A stretch of DNA of 64,000 nt, taken from contig NZ_WLYS01000001.1 in NCBI RefSeq assembly GCF_011316935.1, forward strand, positions 868,001 to 932,000, written 5' to 3'. Shown piece after piece: positions 33,903 to 43,434 of the stretch (positions within the stretch are counted from its first letter, which is position 1; each line of letters opens with the position of its first letter). The position numbers were made by a program, and so were the translations under genes. The notes beneath the pieces were generated by a model. The model did no database searches. It was given only the letters and a program-made list of their open reading frames with translations, and was not told the DNA's origin. This DNA is from Sphingobacterium chungjuense (lineage in GTDB: Bacteria > Bacteroidota > Bacteroidia > Sphingobacteriales > Sphingobacteriaceae).

Positions 33903-33910
33903 TAGCTTTG
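33903..33910 (+). promoter_or_regulatory. -7 promoter element of rsgA (TAGCTTTG)
   Basis: TAGCTTTG matches TAnnTTTG, 42 bases before the rsgA ATG. Eight bases after it a five-codon reading frame (ATG at 33918, stop at 33933-33935) lies in the leader. Confidence 0.5.
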
Positions 33911-33951
33911 TAGCGGTATGCATGATAAAGAATAACGTAGTATAAAGCGCA

Positions 33952-34890
33952 ATGACAAATCGAGGAATATTAAAAGGTCTGGTAACCAAGTCGACTGGAA
34001 GTTGGTATCAGGTGCTCGGTGAAGATAATCAGCGCTACGAATGTCGGATCAAAGGAAAATTTCGTATCAAAGGCATCAAGACCACCAATCCGATTGCTGT
34101 GGGCGACCGTGTCACGATCGAACCGGAACAAGAAGAGGGTTTTGCAGTCATTACCACACTCGAACCGCGAAAGAATTATATTATTCGTCGTTCGATCAAC
34201 CTCTCCAAACAAACTCAGATTATCGGAGCCAATTTAGATCAAGCTTTGCTAGTAGTTACGCTGGCTTCTCCGCCAACTTCTATGGGTTTCATTGATCGGT
34301 TTTTGGTTACGGCCGAAGCCTATAGCATTCCCGCTGTTTTGGTGTTCAATAAATTGGATCTTTTTAGTGACGAGGGATTGGAGATTCTTCACGAATACCA
34401 ATCCGTTTATACCAAAATTGGTTACACCTGTTTAGAAGTTTCTGCATTAGAAGGTACGAATCTTACTTCCTTGCACGAAGTGTTACAAGACAAGATAACC
34501 TTGGTTTCAGGCCATTCAGGCGTGGGCAAATCGACCTTAATCAACGCATTGATTCCTGATATCAGTTTAAAAACTGGGCAGATATCCTCTTGGTCCGACA
34601 AGGGAAAGCATACTACTACATTTGCCGAGATGCTCGATTTGCCTTTTGGCGGCAGCTTAATTGATACTCCAGGTATTCGTGAGTTGGGTGTGGTAGATAT
34701 TGAACCACAGGAGCTTTCGCATTTCTTCCCAGAAATGCGTGCGCTGATGAATCAATGCCGATTCAACAATTGCAGACATATTAATGAGCCCGGCTGTGCC
34801 GTAATGGAGGCCGTAGAACAGGAAGAAATCGACCTATCACGTTATGAAAGTTACTTGAGTATTTATCATAACGAAGATTCTCGGCATTAA
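33952..34890 (+). CDS. rsgA: Ribosome small-subunit-dependent GTPase A
   Basis: RsgA is a circularly permuted GTPase that checks late 30S maturation. The 312-residue product has an N-terminal OB-fold, the permuted order G4 (NKLD near residue 126), G1 (GHSGVGKST near residue 187) and G3 (DTPGIRELG), and a C-terminal zinc site of Cys and His residues (CRFNNCRHINEPGC). The length is normal. It is divergent from polA and has its own promoter. Confidence 0.95.
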   Translation: MTNRGILKGLVTKSTGSWYQVLGEDNQRYECRIKGKFRIKGIKTTNPIAVGDRVTIEPEQEEGFAVITTLEPRKNYIIRRSINLSKQTQIIGANLDQALLVVTLASPPTSMGFIDRFLVTAEAYSIPAVLVFNKLDLFSDEGLEILHEYQSVYTKIGYTCLEVSALEGTNLTSLHEVLQDKITLVSGHSGVGKSTLINALIPDISLKTGQISSWSDKGKHTTTFAEMLDLPFGGSLIDTPGIRELGVVDIEPQELSHFFPEMRALMNQCRFNNCRHINEPGCAVMEAVEQEEIDLSRYESYLSIYHNEDSRH

Positions 34891-34936
34891 CCCGCTGTAA
34901 GATAAATCTATACCTCAAAAACATCGGTTCACTTTC

Positions 34937-34968
34937 TTTGTTAAGGAGAATACTTAGTAGTAATTTTG
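34937..34968 (+). promoter_or_regulatory. Promoter of the AsmA-like-map unit (TTTG-N20-TAATTTTG)
   Basis: TTTG at 34937-34940 and TAATTTTG at 34961-34968 are separated by 20 bases, close to the Bacteroidota consensus. The start codon follows 15 bases after the -7 box. Confidence 0.65.
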
Positions 34969-34982
34969 ATCAAATACAATTT

Positions 34983-36809
34983 ATGAAACCTATTTGGAAG
35001 TGGATCATTGGTATAGTCAGTGCGATACTAGTGATTATATTGGGCGCAGCTTGGTATCTCAGCAACAATTACAAACCGATCTTAGAAGATAAACTCAAAG
35101 AAATCATTGCTGAATCGTCGGATGGTCTTTACAGTTTGCAGTATGATGCGTTGGATCTCAGTGTAGCGCTCGGAAATGTGACGTTGAAAAATGCGGTATT
35201 AATCCCCGATAGCGCCGTGTACGAACAGCTGGTGGCAGCTGAAAAAGCGCCAAACAATCGTTTTCATATTGCTTTAGATGAGCTGAAAATTCGCCGTTTC
35301 GGTGTGATGAACCTCTTGCTTAACAAAAAGTTGAGCATCAGCTCTATTGAATTGGCAACGCCTAAAGTGCATATGATTAGTCAGCCGCATGCCTACAATG
35401 ATACAGTGAAAAATGAGCAGCCGAAAACACTTTACGAGCAGATCAAAGACGATCTTTCCGCCATTGCGGTCGATAAAATCGATTTTACCAATGTAAAATT
35501 TACACATACAAAAATTGCAGACGGAAAGCGATCGACGATGGAGCTGGATAGCGTGCAGTTGCATATTAGAGACGTCTTGATTGATGAACATTCCGAACAG
35601 GATTCTACGAGATTGTTTTATACCAAGTTAGTAGATTTATCCTTGCCGGGCTTTGAGTATGATTTGCCAGACGGTTTTCACCGTGCAAAATTCGATCATC
35701 TAAAATTCAATACCCAAAAACGCAGCTTATTGGTGAGCAAAGTTTCATTCGCTCCGCGAATGAGTAAAAGTGAATTCTTTAGAAAAAAAGGAAAGAAAAC
35801 CACGATGGCGATCATGAAAGTAGATAGCCTGAGCTTCGAAGGTTTGGATATTGCGCGCTTAATTGACGATCAGAAAATTTATGCGCAAGAAGCACGGCTT
35901 AAAGATGGCTCGGTATCACTGTATATGGATCTTCGGTATCCATCGACGCCCAAATCACACATCGGGAACTCGCCACATCAGCAAATCATGAAACTCAAGC
36001 AGTCAATTCATATAGATACGGTGTACATCAATAATATCGACGTGCTGTACGGTGAGACCAGCAAAAAGTATAACCAAGAAGGTATTATCACGTTTAACAA
36101 CGCAACGGGTATCATCACGAATGTGACCAACGATACGGTTGCTTTGCAAAAAGATAAATTTATGCGTGCCGATCTTCGGGCGAAGATTATGAATTCGGGC
36201 AATTTACATGCTATCTTTGGCTTTGATATGTTGAGCAAGAATGGCGCGCATACCTACAAAGGTAGCTTGGGCGCGATGAAAGCCACGGCATTCAATCGCA
36301 TTATCAAGCCGTTGGTGAATGTAGAAATCAGCTCGGGCAATATTCGAAAAGTGAGCTTTAACATGGCCGGTACAGATTATCGGAATTGGGGCGATTTTCG
36401 GTTTGATTACGATGACCTGAAGATTAAGATTTTGGGCAGCAAGGATGAAGAAGGCAAGCGCTCTAGCAAAGGCATTTTATCCTTCTTGGTGAATCAGATT
36501 ATTATCAACGATAGTAATCCAGATGCGAATGAAGTGTACCACAAAGGAACTGTGGAGTATAAAAGAGATCCTACGCATTCGTTCTGGAAAACGTTGTGGC
36601 AAAGTTTGCTGGATGGTATCAAACAGACGGCCGGAATTAGTGCCGAGCGTGAGGCTAAACTAACGCAGGCCGGACGCAAATCGCAAGAAGCTGCAACGGG
36701 AGTAAAAGGCGCGGCGCAAAGAACCGGGGGATTTATCAAAGGCTTGTTCAGTAAAAAGGACAAGGAAGACGCTGACAAAAAAGAAGAAAAAAAGAAAAAA
36801 TCAAAATAG
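34983..36809 (+). CDS. AsmA-like / DUF748-like membrane-anchored protein
   Basis: The 608-residue protein has one N-terminal membrane helix (about residues 5-27) followed by a large beta-rich periplasmic domain. Repeated short strands (YDALDLSVALGNVTLKNAVL, VDKIDFTNVKFTHTKI) resemble AsmA/TamB-type lipid-transfer or envelope proteins. The C-terminus ends in an Ala/Lys-rich, highly charged tail (KKDKEDADKKEEKKKKSK), which is unusual. The ATG at 34983 is chosen over 34938 because the promoter lies between them. It is six bases upstream of map. A role in envelope lipid homeostasis is an inference from the fold. Confidence 0.7.
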   Translation: MKPIWKWIIGIVSAILVIILGAAWYLSNNYKPILEDKLKEIIAESSDGLYSLQYDALDLSVALGNVTLKNAVLIPDSAVYEQLVAAEKAPNNRFHIALDELKIRRFGVMNLLLNKKLSISSIELATPKVHMISQPHAYNDTVKNEQPKTLYEQIKDDLSAIAVDKIDFTNVKFTHTKIADGKRSTMELDSVQLHIRDVLIDEHSEQDSTRLFYTKLVDLSLPGFEYDLPDGFHRAKFDHLKFNTQKRSLLVSKVSFAPRMSKSEFFRKKGKKTTMAIMKVDSLSFEGLDIARLIDDQKIYAQEARLKDGSVSLYMDLRYPSTPKSHIGNSPHQQIMKLKQSIHIDTVYINNIDVLYGETSKKYNQEGIITFNNATGIITNVTNDTVALQKDKFMRADLRAKIMNSGNLHAIFGFDMLSKNGAHTYKGSLGAMKATAFNRIIKPLVNVEISSGNIRKVSFNMAGTDYRNWGDFRFDYDDLKIKILGSKDEEGKRSSKGILSFLVNQIIINDSNPDANEVYHKGTVEYKRDPTHSFWKTLWQSLLDGIKQTAGISAEREAKLTQAGRKSQEAATGVKGAAQRTGGFIKGLFSKKDKEDADKKEEKKKKSK

Positions 36810-36815
36810 CAATCT

Positions 36816-37574
36816 ATGTCGATAACGAATGAGCAAGAGCTGAATGGGATGAAAAAGATTAGCGAAGTGGTCGCGCTAACCTTGAAAGAGATGATCGCTT
36901 TTGCAGCGCCAGGAATGTCTACCAAGACGTTAGATAATTATGGTAGAGATATTCTCGAATCTTATGGCGCAGCATCTGCCCCTTTCAAAACCTATGGTTT
37001 TCCCGGCTGGACTTGCATCAGCGTAGACAAAGAATTTTGTCACGGCATCCCGTCCGATCAGCGTATTCTGCAAGAAGGACAGTTGATTAATATTGATGTG
37101 TCGGCCGAGTTGAATGGTTTTTGGTCCGACAACGGGAGCTCGTTTGTGGTAGGGAATATTGCATCGGAACATGATAATTTATTGCAAGCATCTCGCGAAA
37201 TACTACACGAAGCTATTGCACAAATTAGCGGTGGAGTACGTATTTCGGATGTGGGCGAGCTGATGGAGAAATCGGCAAAACGCCGAGGATACCGCGTGAT
37301 TAAAAATCTGACGGGACATGGTGTCGGTCGAAGTTTGCATGAAGCGCCACATGAGATCGCTAATTTTCGCGACCGCTTCAACAGAGAGCGATTTAAGAAA
37401 AATACGACTGTAGCGATCGAAACATTTATCTCTACCGATTCTTCGGAAGCAGTGACATTGAAAGATGGTTGGACGATGGTGGGCAACAAAGGGGGGTATA
37501 TGGCACAGCATGAACATACCATCTTGGTAACCGGAGGAAAACCCGTGATTCTGACATCGAGTAACGGCGTGTAA
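36816..37574 (+). CDS. map: Type I methionine aminopeptidase
   Basis: Map removes the initiator methionine from nascent proteins. The 252 residues have the dinuclear-metal residues in order: GIPSDQRILQEGQLINIDVS, the Asp in FWSDNGSSF, TGHGVGRSLHEAPHE with the metal histidine, VAIETF with a metal glutamate, and QHEHTILV. It follows the AsmA-like gene by six bases. The sequence is somewhat divergent in the second metal segment but all ligands are visible. Bacteroidota often carry more than one map gene, so this may be a second copy. Confidence 0.92.
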   Translation: MSITNEQELNGMKKISEVVALTLKEMIAFAAPGMSTKTLDNYGRDILESYGAASAPFKTYGFPGWTCISVDKEFCHGIPSDQRILQEGQLINIDVSAELNGFWSDNGSSFVVGNIASEHDNLLQASREILHEAIAQISGGVRISDVGELMEKSAKRRGYRVIKNLTGHGVGRSLHEAPHEIANFRDRFNRERFKKNTTVAIETFISTDSSEAVTLKDGWTMVGNKGGYMAQHEHTILVTGGKPVILTSSNGV

Positions 37575-37600
37575 CGTGTAGCTCTGCTCGGGAAATACCT

Positions 37601-39379
37601 ATGTCTGAACTACTACACTACATTGTCAGGTATAAGGCACAGACTTTAGATAAAATCCAGTTTTATCTAAGCTTGTCTTGCACGGCGATTATCTTATTAC
37701 ATATTGGTTTTATTCGAGATCTTTTCTGGGCGAATATGCTTGGGCGGTCAGCGATTGTGCTATTCTATGGCCTGTTTTTTCTAGAAATCATTCGACTTAT
37801 TGCCAGTGTATTCGTACTAAAAAAAATCAATGCAACGCACTTTTCGAGTATCTTTCTGAGTGTTTACATGCTCTTTGTGATTTTTGTGCGGCATGTTGGC
37901 TGGTCAGGTGAAGTGGATTTTGCGAGAGACGAATGGGCTTTTCTTGGCGTCGCCCTCGTTTTCTTAACACAATTGTCTAAGAATAGCCTTTTTCTAGACA
38001 AGTTATATTTCAATCCCACCATACTTTTCGTCATCAGTTTCTTAGCACTCATTTTATTGGGTACGGTGTTGCTGATGCTTCCGCGTACATCTGTTGGCGC
38101 GCCACTGGCATTTATAGATGCCTTTTTTATGTCGACGAGCGCGGTATGTATTACGGGTCTGCAGGTCACGAATATTGCTACGCAGTTTTCCTTCTTCGGC
38201 CAGTTTGTGATCTTGTTGTTGATCCAAATCGGTGGTCTTGGCATCATGACTTTTACCGGCTTTTTTGGTTATTTCTTCTCGGGTGGTTTTTCATTTAAAA
38301 ATCAATTGATGTTTGGCGAGGTGCTAGGCGAGAGTAAGTTGAATGAGGTAATCAGAACATTGCTAATGATTATTTTTATCACATTTTTATTAGAGGCGAT
38401 CGGTGCATTCATGCTATTCTTTTCGATAGATGCTGCGCAAATTCCAGACGTAGGCTACCGGATATTTTTTGCGGCTTTTCATGCTGTTTCTGGATTTTGT
38501 AATTCGGGATTTACCCTGATGGAAGGGGGTATGGCAGGCAATGTATTCCGGTTCAACTATCCTTTTCAATTGGCGCTGTCGAGTATGTTTATCTGCGGAA
38601 CACTGGGCTTCGGAGTTATTCACAACTTTTATACCTATGGAAAGAAAACGGTCACTACTGGCATCGACCGAATTATCAGACGTCGCCGTGTCGTGCACAA
38701 AGCACACAATTTTTCTTTCGCACATAAGTTCGTGGTGTATTGCAATGTTATTGTGATCTTGTTGGCTACGATCTCGTTTTTCGCATTAGAGTATCAGCGT
38801 TCGTTGGCGGCAGACGAAAGCCTTTGGGGAAAGATGACTACCGCATTTTTTATGGCGAACTCTGCTCGAACCGCTGGGTTCGAAACGATCGGAGTCAGTT
38901 TGTTGTCTATGCCAACCTTGATTATGTCGGTGACATTGATGTGGATTGGATCGTCGCCGGGATCTACGGGAGGCGGTGTGAAGGTCACTACTATTGCGGT
39001 AGCTTTACTCAATGTCGTGTCGCTCGCGCGTGGTAAAGAATCCATTGAGGTTTTTGGGAGGCGGATATTGCCCGAGTCGGTGAGTAAAGCTTTTGCCATT
39101 ATATTGCTCTCCATACTTTCTATTTTGCTTTGCTTTATTTTTCTGAATGTCACGGATGGTGATCTAGATACGACCGCATTATTGTTTGAATCCATTTCGG
39201 CATACACTACCTCAGGTCTGAGTTTGGGCATTACAGCCGAGCTGAGCTCTGCGGGCAAACTGGTCGTCATGACCACGATGTTTGTAGGTCGTGTCGGTAT
39301 GTTGACACTTTTGGTGGCATTTATCAAAGACTCGTCTAAGAAGAATTATATTTACCCATCAGAAAAGCTGTTATTTTAA
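37601..39379 (+). CDS. ktrB: Potassium uptake protein, TrkH/KtrB family
   Basis: The 592-residue membrane protein is the translocating subunit of a Ktr/Trk K+ system. The four filter-type repeats are visible (TSAVCITGLQVTN at about residue 178, HAVSGFCNSGFTLM, NSARTAGFETIG, SAYTTSGLSLG). The first 145 residues before the canonical core form about four additional membrane helices, making the protein longer than typical KtrB (about 450). Its stop codon overlaps the ktrA start by one base, so both are translated from one mRNA. Confidence 0.9.
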   Translation: MSELLHYIVRYKAQTLDKIQFYLSLSCTAIILLHIGFIRDLFWANMLGRSAIVLFYGLFFLEIIRLIASVFVLKKINATHFSSIFLSVYMLFVIFVRHVGWSGEVDFARDEWAFLGVALVFLTQLSKNSLFLDKLYFNPTILFVISFLALILLGTVLLMLPRTSVGAPLAFIDAFFMSTSAVCITGLQVTNIATQFSFFGQFVILLLIQIGGLGIMTFTGFFGYFFSGGFSFKNQLMFGEVLGESKLNEVIRTLLMIIFITFLLEAIGAFMLFFSIDAAQIPDVGYRIFFAAFHAVSGFCNSGFTLMEGGMAGNVFRFNYPFQLALSSMFICGTLGFGVIHNFYTYGKKTVTTGIDRIIRRRRVVHKAHNFSFAHKFVVYCNVIVILLATISFFALEYQRSLAADESLWGKMTTAFFMANSARTAGFETIGVSLLSMPTLIMSVTLMWIGSSPGSTGGGVKVTTIAVALLNVVSLARGKESIEVFGRRILPESVSKAFAIILLSILSILLCFIFLNVTDGDLDTTALLFESISAYTTSGLSLGITAELSSAGKLVVMTTMFVGRVGMLTLLVAFIKDSSKKNYIYPSEKLLF

Positions 39380-40065
39380 TGAAGTACATCGTATTAGGAC
39401 TCGGACATTTTGGAAGATCATTGGCCATACGGCTCACCGAGATGGGGCATGAAGTGATTGGCGTAGACGTAAAGCTGACTTTGGTAGAGCAATTTAAAGA
39501 TCAGATTACGCATACGGTGTGTCTGGATACCACGGATCGCGAATCGGTAAGATCATTGCCGCTCAAAGATAGTGATGCGGTAATTGTAGGCATTGGAGAA
39601 GATGGTGGCGCTTCTATATTAACAACGGCTTTGCTCAAGCAACTCCAGGTAAAACGCATCATCGGGCGAGTAATTTCTGATCTGCAGAAAACAGTATTAG
39701 AGGCGATGGATATTGCCGAATACGTGATGCCAGAGGAAGAAGCTGCAACGCGGTTGGCGATGCGCTTAGACAATATAGATATTGTCGATTCGTTTCAGGT
39801 GTCTGACAAGTACAGCATTATCGAAACTAAAGTGCCAGCGAAATATGTCGGTTTATCCTTGCAAGAAGCAAATCTGACGAATGTATATAAAGTCATTGTA
39901 CTCACTACACTACGCGATCAAGTCGGCACCGCGCTCAGTCAAAACCGGCTCAAACGCGAAGCGACCGGTATCGCCAAATCGGATACAATCTTACAAGAAG
40001 GCGATGTGTTGGTCTTGTTTGGAGAAATGGCGGATATTATGCGCCTGATTCGTAAAGGGGAATAG
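39379..40065 (+). CDS. ktrA: Potassium uptake regulator, TrkA/KtrA family
   Basis: The 228-residue cytoplasmic protein has an RCK N domain with the nucleotide loop GLGHFGRSLAIRL near residue 7 and the acidic end of the second strand (GVDVK), followed by an RCK C domain (about residue 140 onward: YSIIETKVPAKYVGLSL). It gates KtrB in response to nucleotides. It overlaps the ktrB stop by one base. Confidence 0.92.
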   Translation: MKYIVLGLGHFGRSLAIRLTEMGHEVIGVDVKLTLVEQFKDQITHTVCLDTTDRESVRSLPLKDSDAVIVGIGEDGGASILTTALLKQLQVKRIIGRVISDLQKTVLEAMDIAEYVMPEEEAATRLAMRLDNIDIVDSFQVSDKYSIIETKVPAKYVGLSLQEANLTNVYKVIVLTTLRDQVGTALSQNRLKREATGIAKSDTILQEGDVLVLFGEMADIMRLIRKGE

Positions 40066-40079
40066 CAGGAAATACTTCC

Positions 40080-40108
40080 TTGTATTTTAAAATATTTATA
40101 TATTTTTG
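40080..40108 (+). promoter_or_regulatory. Promoter of the YfhO-family gene (TTG-N18-TATTTTTG)
   Basis: TTG at 40080-40082 and TATTTTTG at 40101-40108, separated by 18 bases, match the Bacteroidota -33/-7 layout, 33 bases before the ATG at 40141. Confidence 0.6.
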
Positions 40109-40140
40109 ACCCTTAATCGATATTTAATCCAAAAGCGCGC

Positions 40141-42630
40141 ATGAAAAATTGGTTTAAGGAGAATGCCTCCCACCTCACAATTATAGCGATACTCGTATTA
40201 CTCGTCTTTTTTTATTTCACCCCGGTTTGGCAGGGCAAAACATTAGCTCAGTCGGATGTGGTGCAAGCGGCCGGTGGCCAAAAAGAGATGTTTGACTTCA
40301 AGGCAAAAGATGGGAAAGCACCCTTGTGGACGAATTCCATGTTTGGCGGTATGCCTGTTTACCAAATCTGGTTAGGACATGAAGCCAACGTGACCACGTA
40401 TATTTCTAAAGCGCTGCGCGCGGTATTTCCTCCACCAGCGGATATTTTATTGCTGTATCTTTTGGGCGGATATCTATTGTTTAGTGTACTCCGGCTCAAA
40501 CCTTGGTTAGCCGCGGTCGGCGCTGTCGCATTGGCCTTCTCGTCGTACAATATGATTTATATTGAGGCAGGGCACATGAACAAGGCTTATGCCATCGCTT
40601 ACATCGCGCCGATTATCGCATCTATCATTTTGTGTTATCGCGGTTCATGGCTATGGGGCGGCTCTTTGTTAGCGCTTTTCATGGCGTTGGAGATTCGCAC
40701 CAATCACATACAGGTTACCTATTACCTTTTCATCAGTTTATTGGTGTTAGTCGGTTTTGAGGTCTATTACGCTATTCGCGACAAAAAGCTCAAGCAATTT
40801 GGTCAATCCACTGCGGTGCAATTGGGTGCCGTGCTTGTTGCTGTTCTTGTGAATGCGACCGTATTATTCCCAACCTATGAATATAGCCAGCTGACTACAC
40901 GCGGCAAAGCCAACCTGACCAGTACAGAAAACGGTGGCGGCGCAGAATCTGGTCTTACCAAAGAATATGCTTACGGTTGGTCTCAAGGTGTGGGTGAGAA
41001 TATTACTTTCTTGATTCCAAATGCCTATGGTGGTCGTTCGGGTGGTGTGTTGGATAAAAATTCCAACGTCGCCAAGTTCGTTAAAGGCCTGAATGTGCCA
41101 GAAGCACAAGCAGAGCAGTTTGCGCAATCTATGCCTACCTATTGGGGCGAAAAGATGTTTACTTCCGGACCTTGGTATTTCGGTGCCGGTGTGATATTCC
41201 TTTTCATTTTAGGAATCGTCATCGTTAAAAACAGATATAAATGGTGGTTGGTATCTGCTACAGGCCTAACCATTTTCTTGGCTTTTGGAAAGCATTTGCC
41301 GTTCATTTCGGATCTGTTCTTCGATTATTTCCCGATGTACAACAAGTTCCGCGCGGTAGAATCTATTTTGGTTATCCCATCGGTTTTGATTCCCATTTTG
41401 GCTATTCTGGCCTTAGATCAAATCATCAGCCGTGCGGCAGAGGTCAAGAATCTGGATAAAAAACTATTGTATACAGGTGGTGGAGTAGCAGCACTTTGTT
41501 TGCTGATCGCTTTAATGCCAGATCTTTTCTTGAGTTTCCGCTCTTCTACGCACCAGCAATTGATCACCTCATACCAGCAGCAAGTGGGCGATGCGGCCAT
41601 GGGCAATGAAATAGTCAATGCTTTATTGAAAGATCGTGCAGCCATTGCTAGTGCAGATGCATGGCGTTCTTTAATTATCGTGCTGATTACTTTTGGAGCG
41701 GTTTGGTTCTATATCAAGAAAAAAGCTACGCTCCCAATTATGCTAGCGGTGGTCGGCTTGGTTACATTGGCTGATTTGTGGACGGTAAACAAACGTTATT
41801 TAAATGATGAATCCTTTAATAGCCCAGCAGCTTTACAGGATCATATGCCGAAGCGCGAAGTAGACGATCTGATTTTGATGGATAAAGATCCATCATACCG
41901 TGTATTTGATTTGACGACCAGTCCATTCCAAGATGCACGCCAGTCCTATTACCACAAAAGCTTAGGCGGCTACCACGCAGCAAAGCTGATGCGTTTTCAA
42001 GAAGTGTTGGAGCATCAGTTTGATGGCGCCATCAACGAAGATGTATTGGATATGTTCAATGTACGGTATGTCATTACGCGAGATCCGAAAAACAATTCGG
42101 AACGTATCCAAAGACGTAGTTCTGCAGCTGGAAATGCTTGGTTTGTCGACAAGATTACTTTTGTAAAAGATAATAATGAGGAGATGAATGCTTTGGATAG
42201 TTTCGATCCGCGCAAAGAAGCATTTGTCAACAAAGAATTTGAGGACAAATTAAAAGCAACACAACTGGGTAATAGTGCTAACGCACAAATCAATTTAGTT
42301 TCTTACCACCCAGATACCATGCGTTATGAATATACAGCACCACGCGATGCATTCGCTGTGTTCTCCGAAGTGTATTACGAGAAAGGTTGGAAAGCATACG
42401 TAGATGGTGAAGAAGTGCCGATTATTCGTGCCGATTATATCTTACGCGCATTACAGCTTCCTGGAGGAAACCACGAGGTGGAATTTATTTTCGCGCCGCA
42501 ATCTATGAAGACCAGTACGATATTATCTACGATATTCTCTATTGTACTAATATTGGGCATCGGCGTTGCGCTATTCTTGCATTACCGCAGGAAAAACCAA
42601 GCGCCCAAAGTGGTGGCGAATCACAAATAA
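40141..42630 (+). CDS. YfhO-family multi-pass membrane protein
   Basis: The 829-residue protein has about a dozen membrane helices in the first 540 residues (LTIIAILVLLVFFYFTPVW at the start, DILLLYLLGGYLLFSVLRL, AIAYIAPIIASIILCY), then a ~240-residue soluble domain and a last C-terminal helix (ILSTIFSIVLILGIGVALFL). This is the YfhO layout; the family is linked to glycosylation of cell-envelope polymers. The acceptor and sugar cannot be read from the sequence. It has its own promoter and converges on rnhB. Confidence 0.88.
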   Translation: MKNWFKENASHLTIIAILVLLVFFYFTPVWQGKTLAQSDVVQAAGGQKEMFDFKAKDGKAPLWTNSMFGGMPVYQIWLGHEANVTTYISKALRAVFPPPADILLLYLLGGYLLFSVLRLKPWLAAVGAVALAFSSYNMIYIEAGHMNKAYAIAYIAPIIASIILCYRGSWLWGGSLLALFMALEIRTNHIQVTYYLFISLLVLVGFEVYYAIRDKKLKQFGQSTAVQLGAVLVAVLVNATVLFPTYEYSQLTTRGKANLTSTENGGGAESGLTKEYAYGWSQGVGENITFLIPNAYGGRSGGVLDKNSNVAKFVKGLNVPEAQAEQFAQSMPTYWGEKMFTSGPWYFGAGVIFLFILGIVIVKNRYKWWLVSATGLTIFLAFGKHLPFISDLFFDYFPMYNKFRAVESILVIPSVLIPILAILALDQIISRAAEVKNLDKKLLYTGGGVAALCLLIALMPDLFLSFRSSTHQQLITSYQQQVGDAAMGNEIVNALLKDRAAIASADAWRSLIIVLITFGAVWFYIKKKATLPIMLAVVGLVTLADLWTVNKRYLNDESFNSPAALQDHMPKREVDDLILMDKDPSYRVFDLTTSPFQDARQSYYHKSLGGYHAAKLMRFQEVLEHQFDGAINEDVLDMFNVRYVITRDPKNNSERIQRRSSAAGNAWFVDKITFVKDNNEEMNALDSFDPRKEAFVNKEFEDKLKATQLGNSANAQINLVSYHPDTMRYEYTAPRDAFAVFSEVYYEKGWKAYVDGEEVPIIRADYILRALQLPGGNHEVEFIFAPQSMKTSTILSTIFSIVLILGIGVALFLHYRRKNQAPKVVANHK

Positions 42631-42636
42631 AAATTA

Positions 42637-42661
42637 TTTCACCACCTTTTAGGTGTGGAAA
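42637..42661 (+). terminator. Probable terminator hairpin of the YfhO gene
   Basis: The sequence forms an imperfect stem (TTTC..CACCT with AGGTG..GAAA around a TTT loop) just after the YfhO stop codon. No long U-run follows, so it may be only a moderate terminator. Confidence 0.4.
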
Positions 42662-42671
42662 GTATAAGCAT

Positions 42672-42720
42672 AAAACCTTTAGAATAATCGAAGCTGCGGA
42701 TCGGTTACTCTAAAGGTTTT
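42672..42720 (-). terminator. rnhB terminator overlapping the end of its coding region
   Basis: AAAACCTTTAGA (42672-42683) and TCTAAAGGTTTT (42709-42720) form a perfect 12-bp inverted repeat with a 25-base loop. The rnhB stop codon at 42679-42681 lies inside the downstream arm, so the hairpin contains the last codons of rnhB. Confidence 0.5.
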
Positions 42721-43290
42721 TCTATGATGTGGTGTCAACCCGAGCTCTAGAATAGCGTTACGATGTTTGATGGTCGGGTAACCTTTATTGCTCAACCAGT
42801 CATATTCTGGATGTTCTACAGCGATGTTGTGCATATATTCGTCGCGGTAGGTTTTGGCCAAGATCGATGCTGCGGCAATAGATAAATATTTGCCATCGCC
42901 TTTTATGATGCAAGAATACGGCAGTGTTTGATAGGGAACAAACCTATTCCCATCTACGATAATGTACTCCGCAGGAGTTTCGAGCATGTCCAACGCACGA
43001 TGCATTGCTAGATAAGAAGCCTGATGTATATTTATTCGATCAATTTCTTCGGCAGAAACAGATGCCACGGCAAAGTCCAGCGCTTCGCGCTCTATTACCG
43101 CGCGCAAGGCATGGCGTTTCTTCGCCGATAGCTTTTTCGAATCATTGAGAATCGGATTATAATAATCCAAGGGAAAGACCACGGCGGCGGCAAATACGGG
43201 TCCAGCTAAACAACCTCGCCCAGCCTCGTCACAACCGGCTTCGCGTAAATCATTTTGATAAAAAGAGCGTAGGGGAACAACTTCTTGCAT
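42679..43290 (-). CDS. rnhB: Ribonuclease HII
   Basis: RnhB removes ribonucleotides and RNA-DNA hybrids. The 203-residue product has the catalytic motif CDEAGRGCLAGPVFAAAV (Asp21, Glu22), the region LNDSKKLSAKKR and the later acidic residues, with a C-terminal HHRKTFRV tail. The length is normal. It is convergent with the YfhO-family gene. Confidence 0.95.
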   Translation of the reverse strand: MQEVVPLRSFYQNDLREAGCDEAGRGCLAGPVFAAAVVFPLDYYNPILNDSKKLSAKKRHALRAVIEREALDFAVASVSAEEIDRINIHQASYLAMHRALDMLETPAEYIIVDGNRFVPYQTLPYSCIIKGDGKYLSIAAASILAKTYRDEYMHNIAVEHPEYDWLSNKGYPTIKHRNAILELGLTPHHRKTFRVTDPQLRLF

Positions 43291-43434
43291 AACGATACGA
43301 ATTTAAGAATAATTGTAACTTATGTGTGATAAAACCTCATTTACACTTATTTACATTCCGAATGATTTCTTTTGTCAAAGATTTGTTTTTCTAGTTGCGT
43401 ATTTTAGCGCTTCCAAAAAATAAATTAACTTAGC

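Noticed and set aside
33746..33958. A 71-residue N-terminal extension of polA
   Set aside because: It crosses the -7 promoter element at 33775-33782, is not like the family N-terminus, and the ATG at 33745 gives the normal start.
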